From: Takakia lepidozioides
Taxonomy: Eukaryota; Streptophyta; Takakiopsida; Takakiales; Takakiaceae
Assembly: GCA_030704615.1 (NCBI GenBank)
Contig: CM060731.1
Coordinates: 95,646,756-95,710,755 of the forward strand
DNA length: 64,000 nt
Reading direction: 5' to 3'
Numbering within the stretch: the first letter of the stretch is position 1; each line of letters opens with the position of its first letter. This document shows, piece by piece, positions 52,829 to 62,621 of this stretch. Below the pieces are notes generated by a model. It had not been told where the DNA came from. It did no database searches and saw nothing but the letters and a program-made list of their open reading frames with translations. Position numbers and translations under genes: made by a program.

Positions 52829-53536
52829 ATGAAGGAGAAACACTGTACTATCTGTAAAATGGATAACCATTCTACTGAGAATTGTTATTGCAATAGAAGG
52901 ACAACTACAAGAGAACCTAGGCAAGTGAGGGTGCATCAAGTGCAACCCCAGCCAAGAAGAAACAATGACCAGGACCACCATGGTAGGCCTGGTGGATATA
53001 ACAATGGTATGGCAGGAAGAGGTAATCCAAGAGGGAATTACCAGCCAGGGAATCAGGATTGTAGAAATAATCCCAGAATAGACCAAGGTCGAGGACCCAA
53101 TGGTGAAGAACTGTGTTACTATTGTAACCAAGCAGGACATCGCAAAGCAGCCTATCCATTCTGGATCAGACACCAGAATGAGATGAGAGCTCCTGTGAAT
53201 GAAGGCCCAGTAGTGGCAGCTCACATGGTTATGCCATGTTTTGTACCAGAAGTAAGTACAATGATAGTTACCAGAAGCAAAGCTAAACTATTACCTCCAG
53301 TGGATGAGGAAGAAGATGTTAATGAAGATGGCAGTGATGTGCCTGAAGATGATGAGGCATGGAGAGATGAGAAGGAACTACACAAGGAAGTGGCTGATAC
53401 CATAAGGGAAATGCAGAAGGAAACTGATATCCCTATGGCAGATTCTTTTGACTCTGAAAGAGAAGATGAAGAAGGTGAAGATGAAGTGAAGCAAGAGGCT
53501 TCACGGGTGCAGGATAATGAAGGGGCTTTGAAGTAA
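52829..53536 (+). CDS. Gag C-terminal part with zinc knuckles, gypsy family 2
   Basis: A 235-residue frame. Near its start is a good CCHC knuckle, CTICKMDNHSTENC. A second at about residues 95-108, CYYCNQAGHRKAAY, has lost its last Cys to Tyr. The stretch between is Arg/Asn/Gln-rich, and the C-terminal half is very acidic (PPVDEEEDVNEDGSDVPEDD). The capsid part of Gag is missing, so the element is 5' truncated at about 52,825 against PPR/PDF sequence. Confidence 0.75.
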   Translation: MKEKHCTICKMDNHSTENCYCNRRTTTREPRQVRVHQVQPQPRRNNDQDHHGRPGGYNNGMAGRGNPRGNYQPGNQDCRNNPRIDQGRGPNGEELCYYCNQAGHRKAAYPFWIRHQNEMRAPVNEGPVVAAHMVMPCFVPEVSTMIVTRSKAKLLPPVDEEEDVNEDGSDVPEDDEAWRDEKELHKEVADTIREMQKETDIPMADSFDSEREDEEGEDEVKQEASRVQDNEGALK

Positions 53537-53574
53537 TATACCAGTCCAAAGCTGAGATTACAATTGGGCAGCTA

Positions 53575-55131
53575 TTGGCTGTGGCACCCCATTGTAGACA
53601 TAGGCTGTATCAAGCAATCAATCAGATTGCTCATGTGATAGAGAATACAGACCTGAACAGCAAGGTGACAAGTTATAATGTGAAACCTGAAGGGCCAAAA
53701 ACTGTCATGGACTTTGATGATTCCATGCCAGTAATCCAATTGAGAATTGGAAGCACAGACCTGACTGATGTACTGATAGATGGAGGCTCGGGAGTGAATA
53801 TCATGACAGACCAATTAAGGCAGAAGCTTGGATTGAGTAATATGAAACCAGCCCCATTCACAGTAACAATGGCAGATCAAAGGAGTGTACAGCCATTGGG
53901 CTTGATAAGAGGAGTAAAGATACGGATTCAGAAGATGATCTTTAAGATCACAGTGACTGTGTTGAAAATGGATGATGTCATGGAAGCTTACTCCTTATTA
54001 CTGGGTCGACCATGGCTGAAACAGGCCAGGGTATTCCATGACTGGAATTCCCAGTTACTGACTGTGCATGATGGGAAGCACAAGATACAGGTCACCACTA
54101 AAAAATCTAGTAGGCTACCTGCTACCAGAAGACCTCAAGGAGTCAGAGAGTATGACTGGAGGGAAGGACTTGATGAAGAGCAGGAGGCTACTCTGTTTGC
54201 TGCACACCCAGATTGGGAGCAGGTTGCAGAAATGCAACTCGGAGGACTAAGTTGTTTCAAAGGTATATGTTGTGGTGCAGTATCAGCAACACCAATTGAG
54301 GGGGAAACAAACAGTTACCCACCACATTTCTATGAAGAGAGAGAAGGAGAAATAGAAATCCTAGAGGAACCAGCCACTGTGAGTCTACAGGATGAAGTAG
54401 TGGCTAGATGGACTATCACAGCTGAAGAGCAGGTGAAAGAAGTCAATGTGGGAATTGAGAAGGAACCAAGAATGGTGAAAGTTGGGGCTGACTTGGAGCC
54501 GGAATTCTTTGAAGAAGCTAAGAGCATATTTATCAAATATAAGGATGTATTTGCATGGAGTTATGAAGACCTGAAGGGGATACCCCCTGAAATATGCCAG
54601 CACAAGATTGAGTTGGAACCAGGTTCTGTACCAATCAAACAGGCAAGATACAAGATGAATCCCAACTATGCACAGAAGGTTGGAGAGGAGATAAAGAAGT
54701 TGGATGAGGCTAAGTTTATATACCCGATAGAGTATACAACTTGGCTATTATCCATCGTGATAGTTTCGAAGAAGAATGACAAACTGAGAGTTTATGTGAA
54801 CTATAAGAAGTTGAATGATTGTACAAAGAAATATCCCTTTCCTTTGCCATTCACAGAAGCTGTACTGGACACTGTGGTAGGCCATGAGATGTACTCATTC
54901 ATGGATGGCTTCAGTGGGTATAACCAAGTACAAGTAGCTGAAGAAGACCAGGGAAAGATTGCTTTCATCACAGACTGGGGTGTTTATGCATACAAAGTCA
55001 TGCCTTTTGGACTATGTAATGCACCAGCAACTTTCCAGAGAGTGATCAGTGAATCTTTCCATGAGTACTTGGATGATTTTATACAAGTATTCTTAGATGA
55101 CTTCAGTGTTTATAGCTCTAAGAACGAGCAC
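53575..55131 (+). CDS. Protease and reverse transcriptase, gypsy family 2, cut by MULE B
   Basis: A frame of 519 gypsy codons before the MULE. Retropepsin: TDVLIDGGSGVNIMTDQL (DGGSG active site) with the later AYSLLLGRPWLKQA. The spacer follows (DWEQVAEMQLGGLSCFKG), then RT: FIYPIEYTTWLLSIVIVSKK, FMDGFSGYNQVQVAEEDQGK, YKVMPFGLCNAPATFQRV and YLDDFIQVFLDDFSVYSSKN with catalytic FLDD. The last gypsy codons are NEH; the next eight residues of the open frame are MULE sequence. RT continues at 62,622. This is the best preserved copy of the family in the window. Confidence 0.9.
55123..55131. repeat. Target-site duplication of MULE B, left copy
   Basis: AACGAGCAC directly precedes the MULE end and is repeated exactly at 62,622-62,630. 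A 9-bp duplication is typical of Mutator-like elements. Confidence 0.92.
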
Positions 55132-55200
55132 GAGGTTTACTATTTCATGAGCGCATGAGCCCATGAGCCCATGAGCCTATGAGCTCATGAGCGGACATCC
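55132..55200. repeat. MULE B left terminus with CATGAGC repeats
   Basis: After CTATTTCATGAGCGC there are six CATGAGC or close units in about 50 bp (CATGAGCCCATGAGCCCATG and onward). The spacing of 7-10 bp is like a binding-site cluster. Confidence 0.85.
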
Positions 55201-55580
55201 GCGGAATTGGAATTTTCCTGCCTTTATTGACGGTGTTATGTCCTCTTACCTCGTTAATAGGGTCTGTTTCTCCTGGTCCAGGATGCGGAATGAGGTATTT
55301 CGGCGCCATTATTCCCAAGAGTAGTGTGCTAAAATGGTGTTTTGAAGACATCCACCGGGGTATTTCGGCACCGAAATTACCTCTTAAAATGTGATATAGT
55401 GCGGTATTTAATGGCGCAGAACGGGCTATTTGGGCGCCGAAATACCCAAGTGGAATGTGCTGAAGTGCCTTGTGCTGAAGGCTTCCATCGCGATATTTTG
55501 GTACAGTAATTCATCCGTGGAATTTTTGAGGCCCATATAACGAAGGCGCGCATTGGGCTATTTCGGCGCCAAACAATAGG
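55201..55580. repeat. Subterminal GGCGCC-type sites, MULE B left
   Basis: Five loosely spaced units of TATTTCGGCGCC or TATTTCGGCACCGAAAT (near 55,300, 55,361, 55,429 and 55,562, plus a variant near 55,490), each next to a GGAATGTGCT/GAAG-type phrase. Period about 65 bp, irregular. Confidence 0.7.
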
Positions 55581-55818
55581 AATGTTAGAAACGGCAGGGT
55601 TTTCATGGCTTCAAGTTCTCGGCTCGATGGTGTGCATAAATTACTTGTAGGGTTCTTCAATGAAGTTTGCGTCTCTTCTGCTTTTATTATACATTTTGGT
55701 TGGCGGAAGAAATGTAGGGAATCGGACAAGCAGTCTGAACACAATGATTTTTCAAATCGTCAATATTTTCATTAAGTGTTTCAAAACTGTACAACAAAAG
55801 GATCCAAATGAAACTTTG

Positions 55819-57425
55819 CTATGGTGAGGATCCGCTATCACTGTCCAATGCATCCCCGGCCTCATGCAAGGATGGCTGCCTTCCACCTGCCTCCAAACCT
55901 GCACTGCCGCTACCGCTGTTACTCTGAGAAGCCCTCCCCTCAAAAATACCATCCTCACCAGCCGGAACTGTCCACCTGGGTGCGGAAGTGTCCTCAACAT
56001 TCCCCTCGCTCTCGGACGCGGATTCTATTACGAACTTCCCTACTCTGCCTTTCACAATTCTATGTTTGGCCTCATGCCTCATTATAATTCTCTGCTCATT
56101 CCCGTATGTCAATTGCTCTAACCGAGTAGGCCTATCCTCCCTGCTGATGGCTTCTCTGGCAGCCGTGTCTGCATAGACTGGTAGAAAAAAGGGCTTCTGG
56201 GGACTCGCGAGAAACGATTTTCTGGCAAAGAATGGCCGATGCGATTCTGTCTCTTCCTCTGCAACAGGGTCCGATTCGGGCAAGTCTCCCAGCTTCTCCT
56301 CGTCGGACGACTCTGCAAGGCTGAGTGTACGCACAAACATAGAATGAAGTACATTAGAGAATTCAAACAGGGAATCATCGGCAGGTTGCATGGTCCCTAC
56401 AACCGAAACCAATACACTTACTATGGTGCAACTCACTCGAAGACAGACATTGGGGGAAGCGGCTTCGGGCGCCCCTGCATCGAACGAATTTCCTGGACTT
56501 CCTCCTCTTCATCTTCCTCCTCCCCTTCCACGTCATCTTCTGCGTTTTTGGGATCCTCAGTCGGAGGCAAACGCTGAAGGCCCGCCAAATTGTAATCGTA
56601 CAAGGCCGTATCCCCCTCAAATGAGAACACAAATCGGTTCGACATCCTTCCCGCCCACATACAGGCACCTGCAAATTCATACGACACAACCACAACCAAA
56701 CTCAAGAATGAGTCGCTTCCTCGCACAAGCAAACATACACAAACGGAAATGGTGTCAATTTTGGTGCCGCATTCAATTAACGTTCTCACCTGTATTTGCA
56801 GTGATGTCGAGGACCCTGCCTTCAACATCCGTACATGTTTCCATGAGCGTCTGGGATGAATGCAGGACTCCTGGTCCTGCCATACCTCCATGGCTTGCCC
56901 GACAAATCACAAAGAATGTCCTTCTCTCCCACATGGTTGAACAGGACGTTATACTCCAGTGGATCAACTATGGAATCAACAAGTCTTCCTGTTTCACGTA
57001 ATTTGAATTTCTAATGTTTCTTCACGAAGCAAAATGCCTGAAAGATAAGAGTCTGCAGAGAAGGAAATGTCTTGGAGGTTTTGCTCCTCCGCAAGCTCCA
57101 GCAGGTTCTACTCGTCGCCAAGTTGTACCACGTTGTCGTCCTCTCCTTCTGTCAGCTCAATGGGCCGCCCTTCTGCAGATCCAACTCCCACATCTCCAGC
57201 GGCCTCCACCGCATCCGTGTTTTTTGAAATTGACTGCAAACCCAATATCTCTGCTTCCAGTCTCCCTAGGGGTTTTACTGGCAAAGCCATGGGCTCCTTC
57301 TGCTTCCTCGACTTCCGAACTCTAGGTGGGCTTTTCTGAGGCGATATCTGAGGTGTTGAATGAGGACTCGCCTGCCTTGATGCACTTCCACCTTGCGAGC
57401 GCAGCACCCGGGCAGGAGTATCCAA
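55819..57425 (-). pseudogene. MULE-associated accessory gene (copy B), spliced, unknown function
   Basis: Exons on the minus strand: 57,037-56,790 (GRLVDSIVDPLEYNVLFNHV; KPWRYGRTRSPAFI, then after a 1-base shift QTLMETCTDVEGRVLDITAN), 56,668-56,437 (NRFVFSFEGDTALYDYNLAG, then acidic DDVEGEEEDEEEEVQE) and about 56,317-55,819 (RPFFARKSFLASPQKPFFLP). Intron borders match copy C. A possible N-terminal exon, 57,425-57,050, is Ser/Pro/Lys-rich (SPQKSPPRVRKSRKQKEP) and carries a TAG. The frameshift and stops suggest a recently dead gene. No known domain. It ends about 690 bp from the left terminus. Confidence 0.65.
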
Positions 57426-57614
57426 AGTTGACTGTGTTCGCCCCCCTGCGATCCCTCCCCAGCTCCCATGTCAAACAAACAGGAAAACATGAGACACTGC
57501 ACGCAAAAAAAAAGGTGTAAAAGGAATATTGCGTATGGAGTGCTTCACATCCGCAAAGCACGAATCTCTCACTGGTGGGCGATCCGAGTCTCCGGATAAC
57601 GAGGTCTACATTTC

Positions 57615-58042
57615 ATGCATGAGACGGAGCTTAAGTCGTGTCGTCGGCGGCTTCCCAAAATCCCGCGTCCTCCTTCTCTTTGCCGGAGTCACCTGACCTT
57701 CCACAAACTCTATGCTACCACTATGCCGCATAAGGAGAGGAAACGCAGGAGAATGTCACTGCAGAAGGGCAATGAACAAGAGAGCGAAGCGGTGGAACAT
57801 GCAACCACTCTACACGAGCAGATGTGTAAGCAGCCACGTCTCCCGAAGCGTTGCCACCGTCCACCACTTTCTGCCGTATGGGTGATGAAGAGATTGTGAC
57901 CCCTGACACGTTCGCACGGATGAAGTCGACTGGAACACGACGCGTGCCAGTTCCAGCCACCAGTACAAGATGGTTTATCCGAATTGCGGCACCGAAATAC
58001 CTTCCGTTCACCGGATGCTGTTCCCGGAGCAGCCGACATTGA
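57615..58042 (+). CDS. Unknown ORFs in MULE B
   Basis: Two overlapping frames, 57,615-57,899 (basic: MPHKERKRRRMSLQKGNEQE) and 57,851-58,042 (DEEIVTPDTFARMKSTGTRR). They start divergently from the accessory gene, where a promoter for plus-strand transposase transcription would be expected, so they might be the start of the ancestral transposase gene, but no match to MULE A is visible. Confidence 0.25.
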
Positions 58043-58138
58043 ATGAAATATCCGCACATCATGAAACCCAACCGCCATGAAAATCCCCTGCCTATGACAT
58101 TCAACAGTCAGGTCGGTACGTTTCATCAGCGGACGGAT

Positions 58139-59304
58139 GAATTTCGGCGCCGAAATTCATCCTATTCAAGTGCTTTCGTACACAAACTTACAAATTTCGG
58201 CGCCGCAATTCATCGCTTCCCAAGTCCTCATTCGTCATGAGCAAACCTGTCAGTGGGATATCGGAGCCGGAATTAATTCCGGAACAGTGGAAACGGCTGC
58301 ACTTGGGCACATTTCATCCATATTTCGGCGCCGAAATTCATTACGAATATCTCCGTCCACGCGTAGACGAGGTGAAATCATCCATATTTCGGCGCCGAAA
58401 TTCATCCAGAGCGAAGACTAAATCGGCACCATGCTATGCTTTGCCGCCATCATTGCCCCTGACGGATGCTATCCATGCCTGTTGGACTTGCCATTTCTGG
58501 ACATTTAACTATAATTTCGGCGCCGAAATTATACTTTATGTGCGGCAACGTCCCGTGCGAAAAAGACCACTTAATGGATACTGTCGGTTTCAAATGAAAA
58601 AAACGGCTAAAATACAATTAATTTTGACAGAATGGGTTCAATATGCCGATTTCTCCATTAAATGCAGAATATTCCTGTTATCTTCGTCGGAACGGGGTAT
58701 TTCCAACGATTTACGGAAAATTATATCATCCAGAAGCAAATAGTAAGTGTCCGGTTTGGACGAATTTCGGCGCCGAAATTCATCCGTCGCATAGAAAATG
58801 TAATATTAGAGTTACTCATTGCGGACAGTAAGGATGAATTTCGGCGCCGAAATTCATCCATTTCAAAGAAAAATAAATATTGGAGGGAGGGCATTGGATG
58901 AATTTCAGCGCCGAAATCCGGTGCTCAAACCCTGAAAAGAATTTGGAGGGATGGAGTCGGTTGAATTTCTGCGCCGAAATTCATTGCTCGCGAAGAAAAA
59001 AAAATAATTTCGGGAGGACTTCGGATGAATTTCGGCGCCGAAATTCATTGCTCGCGAAGAAAAAAAATAAAATCGGGAGGACTTCGGATGAATTTCGGCG
59101 CCGAAATTCATTGCTCCCGAAGAAAAAAAAAAATTCGGGAGGACTTCGGATGAATTTCGGCGCCGAAATTCATTGCTCGCGGAGAAAAAAATAAATTCGG
59201 GAGGACTTCGGATGAATTTCGGCGCCGAAATTCATTGCTCGCGAAGAAAAAGGAAAATTAGAAGGAAGGACTTGAATGAGATTCGGCGCCGAAGTTCATC
59301 TGTC

Positions 59305-59340
<36 letters not shown>

Positions 59341-59750
59341 TCAGATGAATTTCGGCACCGAAATCCATCCGCAGGGCAGCAGAATTAGGGTCGGAAAAGG
59401 AGATGAAGAATGAATTTCGGCGCCGAAATACATCCATTCTGCCGATTCAGGATTACTGTCATTCGGATGTCGGCACCGATATCCGGACACGTGGTGAATC
59501 ACGACTGTAATCAGGAACACATTCATCTGTATTTTGGCATCCAAATTCAACCCTCATGTGCAGAAACAATTTGATGAAGAAGATGTTCATCCGAATTTCG
59601 GCACCGAAATCCATCCGTTGGATGCTTGGTCAATTTCATGAGGTGAACAAATTACTATTTCTGTCGCCGGAATTCATCCCCTGGCTTCCAAAGTCGTTAC
59701 ATGACAGAGATGTTCATCCAGATTTCGGTGCCGAAATTCATGGGAAGGCC
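58139..59750. repeat. Array of TTCGGCGCCGAA palindromes in MULE B
   Basis: About nineteen copies of GAATTTCGGCGCCGAAATTC or close variants (for example near 58,143, 58,385, 58,763, 58,836, 59,030, 59,093, 59,155, 59,217, 59,592 and 59,722). Many extend to a perfect 24-bp palindrome with ATG...CAT ends. From 58,960 to 59,240 they are in tandem with a period of 62-63 bp (spacer CGGGAGGACTTCGG plus an A-run). A 32-A run lies at 59,307-59,338. ORFs here are repeat artefacts. Confidence 0.92.
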
Positions 59751-60116
59751 TGATTTATTGTAGCCCAAGTGGTTGTACATTACAATTCAGGCACCAAATA
59801 TCCGATGTGAACTTGCTGTTGTCGTCCGTTTTTGTAACGTACGTTACATACCTTCATCTTTACGTGCACTGATCACCCATCCTGTTGGATACGGAATCCT
59901 CCAGAAAATCATTTGTGTTATTAGGTAGGACACACTCTTCTCACTGCAGGACTTCGCTGCGGAGCGTACCGAGAGGTCCCGTCTTCAACATGGACTCCCG
60001 TGTTTGGGTAAACGTGTACTTCCATCCTAATTCTCTGAAAGCTAAAATACGTTCCACGAAATCCAATTCCCAGTCGTCATCCTCCTACCACGAGAAGCTC
60101 TTCGCCCCGCATACCG
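59751..60116 (+). other. Spacer before the SWIM exon
   Basis: The 79-residue plus frame at 59,885-60,124 may contain decayed transposase (SRVWVNVYFHPNSLKAK) but nothing aligns with MULE A. It ends at a CATACCGGTGGGTG junction close to the SWIM exon. Confidence 0.25.
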
Positions 60117-60515
60117 GTGGGTGACCCCGCAGCTTGGCCCACCCATCGGTGGGAAAAACTGAAAAGACGGCGGCCACCAACAAAGGCGAACGACACCAGG
60201 ATGGCCAACGCTCTTGCAATGCCCTGCATAGTGCAAGGTTGCACGGATGTTCCTCACCCCGGGATGAGGCGCATATTTCAGTTGTCAACAGTCGGGTCTG
60301 CTGCGCGCAGTGTCGTGTATACAATCACGGTTTCACAGTACCCAGCTTGCAACTGTGAGGACTTCCTTGTTATGGAATCGAAGAATGCAACATACGTCCC
60401 CTGCAAACACCTTTATTACATTTTTCTGAAGCGCATGAGTTGCATATCCGCAGTGGACGTCTTCATCCATGCTCCAACACTGAGTTTCAACGAGCTGCAC
60501 AAGGCCCTACGGTAG
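60117..60515 (+). CDS. SWIM-finger C-terminal exon of a MULE transposase (MULE B)
   Basis: A 132-residue frame aligning with the C-terminus of the MULE A transposase: LKRRRPPTKANDTRMANALA (A: VKRRHPPNKLNETRIANALG), GCTDVPHPGMRRIFQLSTVG, VYTITVSQYPACNCEDFLVM, then VPCKHLYYIFLKRM and FIHAPTLSFNELHKALR. The CxC...CxH SWIM finger is intact. No DDE core lies upstream, so by itself it cannot transpose; it might still bind the element if expressed. Confidence 0.85.
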   Translation: MGDPAAWPTHRWEKLKRRRPPTKANDTRMANALAMPCIVQGCTDVPHPGMRRIFQLSTVGSAARSVVYTITVSQYPACNCEDFLVMESKNATYVPCKHLYYIFLKRMSCISAVDVFIHAPTLSFNELHKALR

Positions 60516-61219
60516 GACACTGGTCGGACTGCTTGACATTCCACATTCGGGAAGGAGAAAGTGGCAATTATATTACATTCATCTTCTTGCACCCTATTTT
60601 TTTTGGAGGAATTATACACTTGGTGGTGCCGCATCGCCATGGCTACATGTGAATTTTGGTGCCGCAATACATGAGAATGTGGTTTTTGGCCATGAATGGC
60701 ATGCGCATGCTTTTTTTATTTTGGTTGTCTACAAATGGATCCGAGTAAAGCATACATTGTGTGGAGATTAACGGGCATTGAGGCCTATTTCAGCGCCGTT
60801 TATGGTCTATGTACTGCATAGTGCTTCCTTGTTACTGCTCTTCATTCAATTTGTAGTGATTTCGCAGCCCATCCTGGCGTTTTCGTCCACCTCTATGAGA
60901 AGACTCCAATTTGCTACAAATACATTGTTACTGTTCTGCAAATGTGATGTCTTTACAAGATTGCTAGTTCTGTGTCCCAGTGGAAAGGGTCCTACTGCAC
61001 ATTCCAGCATTTGCATACTGCACTTTGTGCAAACAGCAATCCATACGACAAAGGACACGTCCCAGCATACTGGCAGTGAATTGCAAAAAACCTTAACAGA
61101 AGATTATCCAAGCATGTATATTCCCCATATGGCACAGGGAAGCTGCTTGATTTCTGAATGAAAATGTATGTGCCATGAGTGTCGGCGAGTCGAAACATGT
61201 CTACTCTAGCATGCAAGAC
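60516..61219. other. Unassigned interior of MULE B
   Basis: A 127-residue plus frame at 60,778-61,161 has no recognisable motif. Otherwise nothing is supported. Confidence 0.3.
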
Positions 61220-61820
61220 CTATGGTCCCCTCGCCCAAGAAGAAGGAACTCTAACTGGCCTCTCAAGGACCTCCTGAGTGACCGGGTGCCTATATTTGAA
61301 CAAAATGTCAGTGGTTTCTGTCGCCCGGTTGAAACTAACGAGGATGTCGTGTTTATCGATAGCGCCCCCTTGGTAGAAGGACACTTTCACAGTGGGCCCT
61401 GTGTTCCCCTCCTCCTCATCCTCATAACTGAAGAGAATGTCCCCACTTTCCGAGCCAGTCCGTCCACGCGTAAAGTTTTCACCTATGCACTCATCATACG
61501 TCCACTCGCCAACAATTCCAGCGATACAGCAACGCTGTGCGTGATCTGTTCGGCTCCCACTCATGCGGAAAGTCCAGGTCCATGATGCGTAGGAACCACC
61601 TGCTCCCCAGCCGGGGTCCAGGAGAATCGTGCAATCCTGGAAGAAACTCCATTGCTCTCAGCTGGACAAGTCGAGGATCGTCCCTATAAACATCCAGGAA
61701 AACAATGATGTCGTCTGCTTTCGGGAAAATGACTCCCGTCTGGCGTCGATAGATGTGATTCGGGCACGACATGGCCTCACGACATAGCACGAACTCAAAG
61801 CAGGGAGGAGATGGGCACAA
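61220..61820 (-). pseudogene. Unknown minus-strand ORF pair near the right end of MULE B
   Basis: Frames 61,494-61,820 (MSCPNHIYRRQTGVIFPKAD; IIVFLDVYRDDPRLVQLRAM) and 61,220-61,564 (EWTYDECIGENFTRGRTGSE; ILFSYEDEEEGNTGPTVKV) overlap. They look like one protein split by a frameshift, since the first ends soon after SRTALLYRWN and the second begins SRTDHAQRCC. No domain is recognised. It converges with the SWIM exon. It has no clear counterpart at this place in MULE A. Confidence 0.4.
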
Positions 61821-61894
61821 CAGAGAAGAGTGAAGAGCAAAATGAGAGCAAGGCCTCCCTTACCGTAAGGCGGGTATTTGCTCTCCGGAGCCCA

Positions 61895-62360
61895 ATTTTG
61901 GCGCCGTTATTGGATGGAGTGCGGAAGCTTCAGCCGAGAATTTTGTTTCCGCAGGTCAATTTCGGCGCCGTTATTGGTTGCAATCCCTAGCCTTCAGCCG
62001 GGTATTTGGTTTCCGGACCCAATTTCGGCGCCGTTATCGGCTGCACTCCGGTGGCTTCAATCGAGTATTTGATTTTCGGGGCCCATTTCGGCGCCGTTAT
62101 CGCCTGCACTCCGGAGGATGCAGCCGGGTATTTGGTTGGCGGAGCCCAATTACTTTCACCGTTGTTGGCTTCACTCCCGAGCCTTCAGCCGGCTATTTCT
62201 TTTCCTGTGCCCAATTACGGCGCCGTTATACCCAACCATCATGCACTTCTGCAACAGTACTATCCACGGTTATAGGTCGCCATTGCGTTTTCGGAGTCTG
62301 CAAACCCGGATCCTAATTCCGCTTGCGTCTCTGCCTCTGGGATAATTTCGGTGCCGTTAT
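61895..62360. repeat. Subterminal repeats, MULE B right
   Basis: Six or seven units of CCAATTTCGGCGCCGTTATT (near 61,899, 61,958, 62,019, 62,082, 62,215 and 62,345, with a diverged one near 62,150), each followed by GGCTGCACTCC and a GCCGGGTATTTG phrase. Period about 62 bp. Confidence 0.85.
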
Positions 62361-62394
62361 TGCCCAGAATTCAGTTTTTCTATGACCTGGCCTA

Positions 62395-62621
62395 GCGGTC
62401 CATGAGTCTGGGCTCCAAGTCATGAGCGTACACTGGTACTCATGAGCGGAGTGCTTCCAGCATGAGCGAGGAAATCTTCGATTTTTGATTATTTTATAGT
62501 TTTGGGCCCGAAAAAAATCTGCCGAAATTCGAAGTGTGTTACTTTGCGGCTCATGGGTGAGCCATGCCCGCTCATGAGCTCATGAGCTCACCGCTCATGA
62601 GCTCATGGAATAGCAACCCCC
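62395..62621. repeat. MULE B right terminus with CATGAGC repeats
   Basis: About ten CATGAGC or GAGCTCATG units between 62,400 and 62,605, then CATGGAATAGCAACCCCC. Inverse of the left end in its last ~25 bp, with substitutions. Confidence 0.85.

Larger units (their letters stand above)
55132..62621. mobile_element. MULE B, 7,490 bp, complete ends, defective transposase
   Basis: It is bounded by inverted ends (GAGGTTTACTATTTCATGAG on the left; inverse of GGGGGTTGCTATTCCATGAG on the right) and the 9-bp duplication AACGAGCAC. Order: CATGAGC-rich left end, GGCGCC-type sites, minus-strand accessory gene (55.8-57.4 kb), an unknown plus ORF, a palindrome array (58.1-59.75 kb), plus-strand SWIM exon (60.1-60.5 kb), an unknown minus ORF (61.2-61.8 kb), subterminal repeats and right end. 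The DDE core is absent, so it is non-autonomous. Confidence 0.92.

Noticed and set aside
58137-59388. ORFs with repeated NFGAEIH or EFRRRNS peptides
   Set aside because: These translate the palindrome array (GAATTTCGGCGCCGAAATTC); the reverse strand gives the same peptides, so they are not genes.
58139-59750. CRISPR-like array
   Set aside because: Repeats are palindromic with similar, not unique, spacers, and the setting is a plant MULE.
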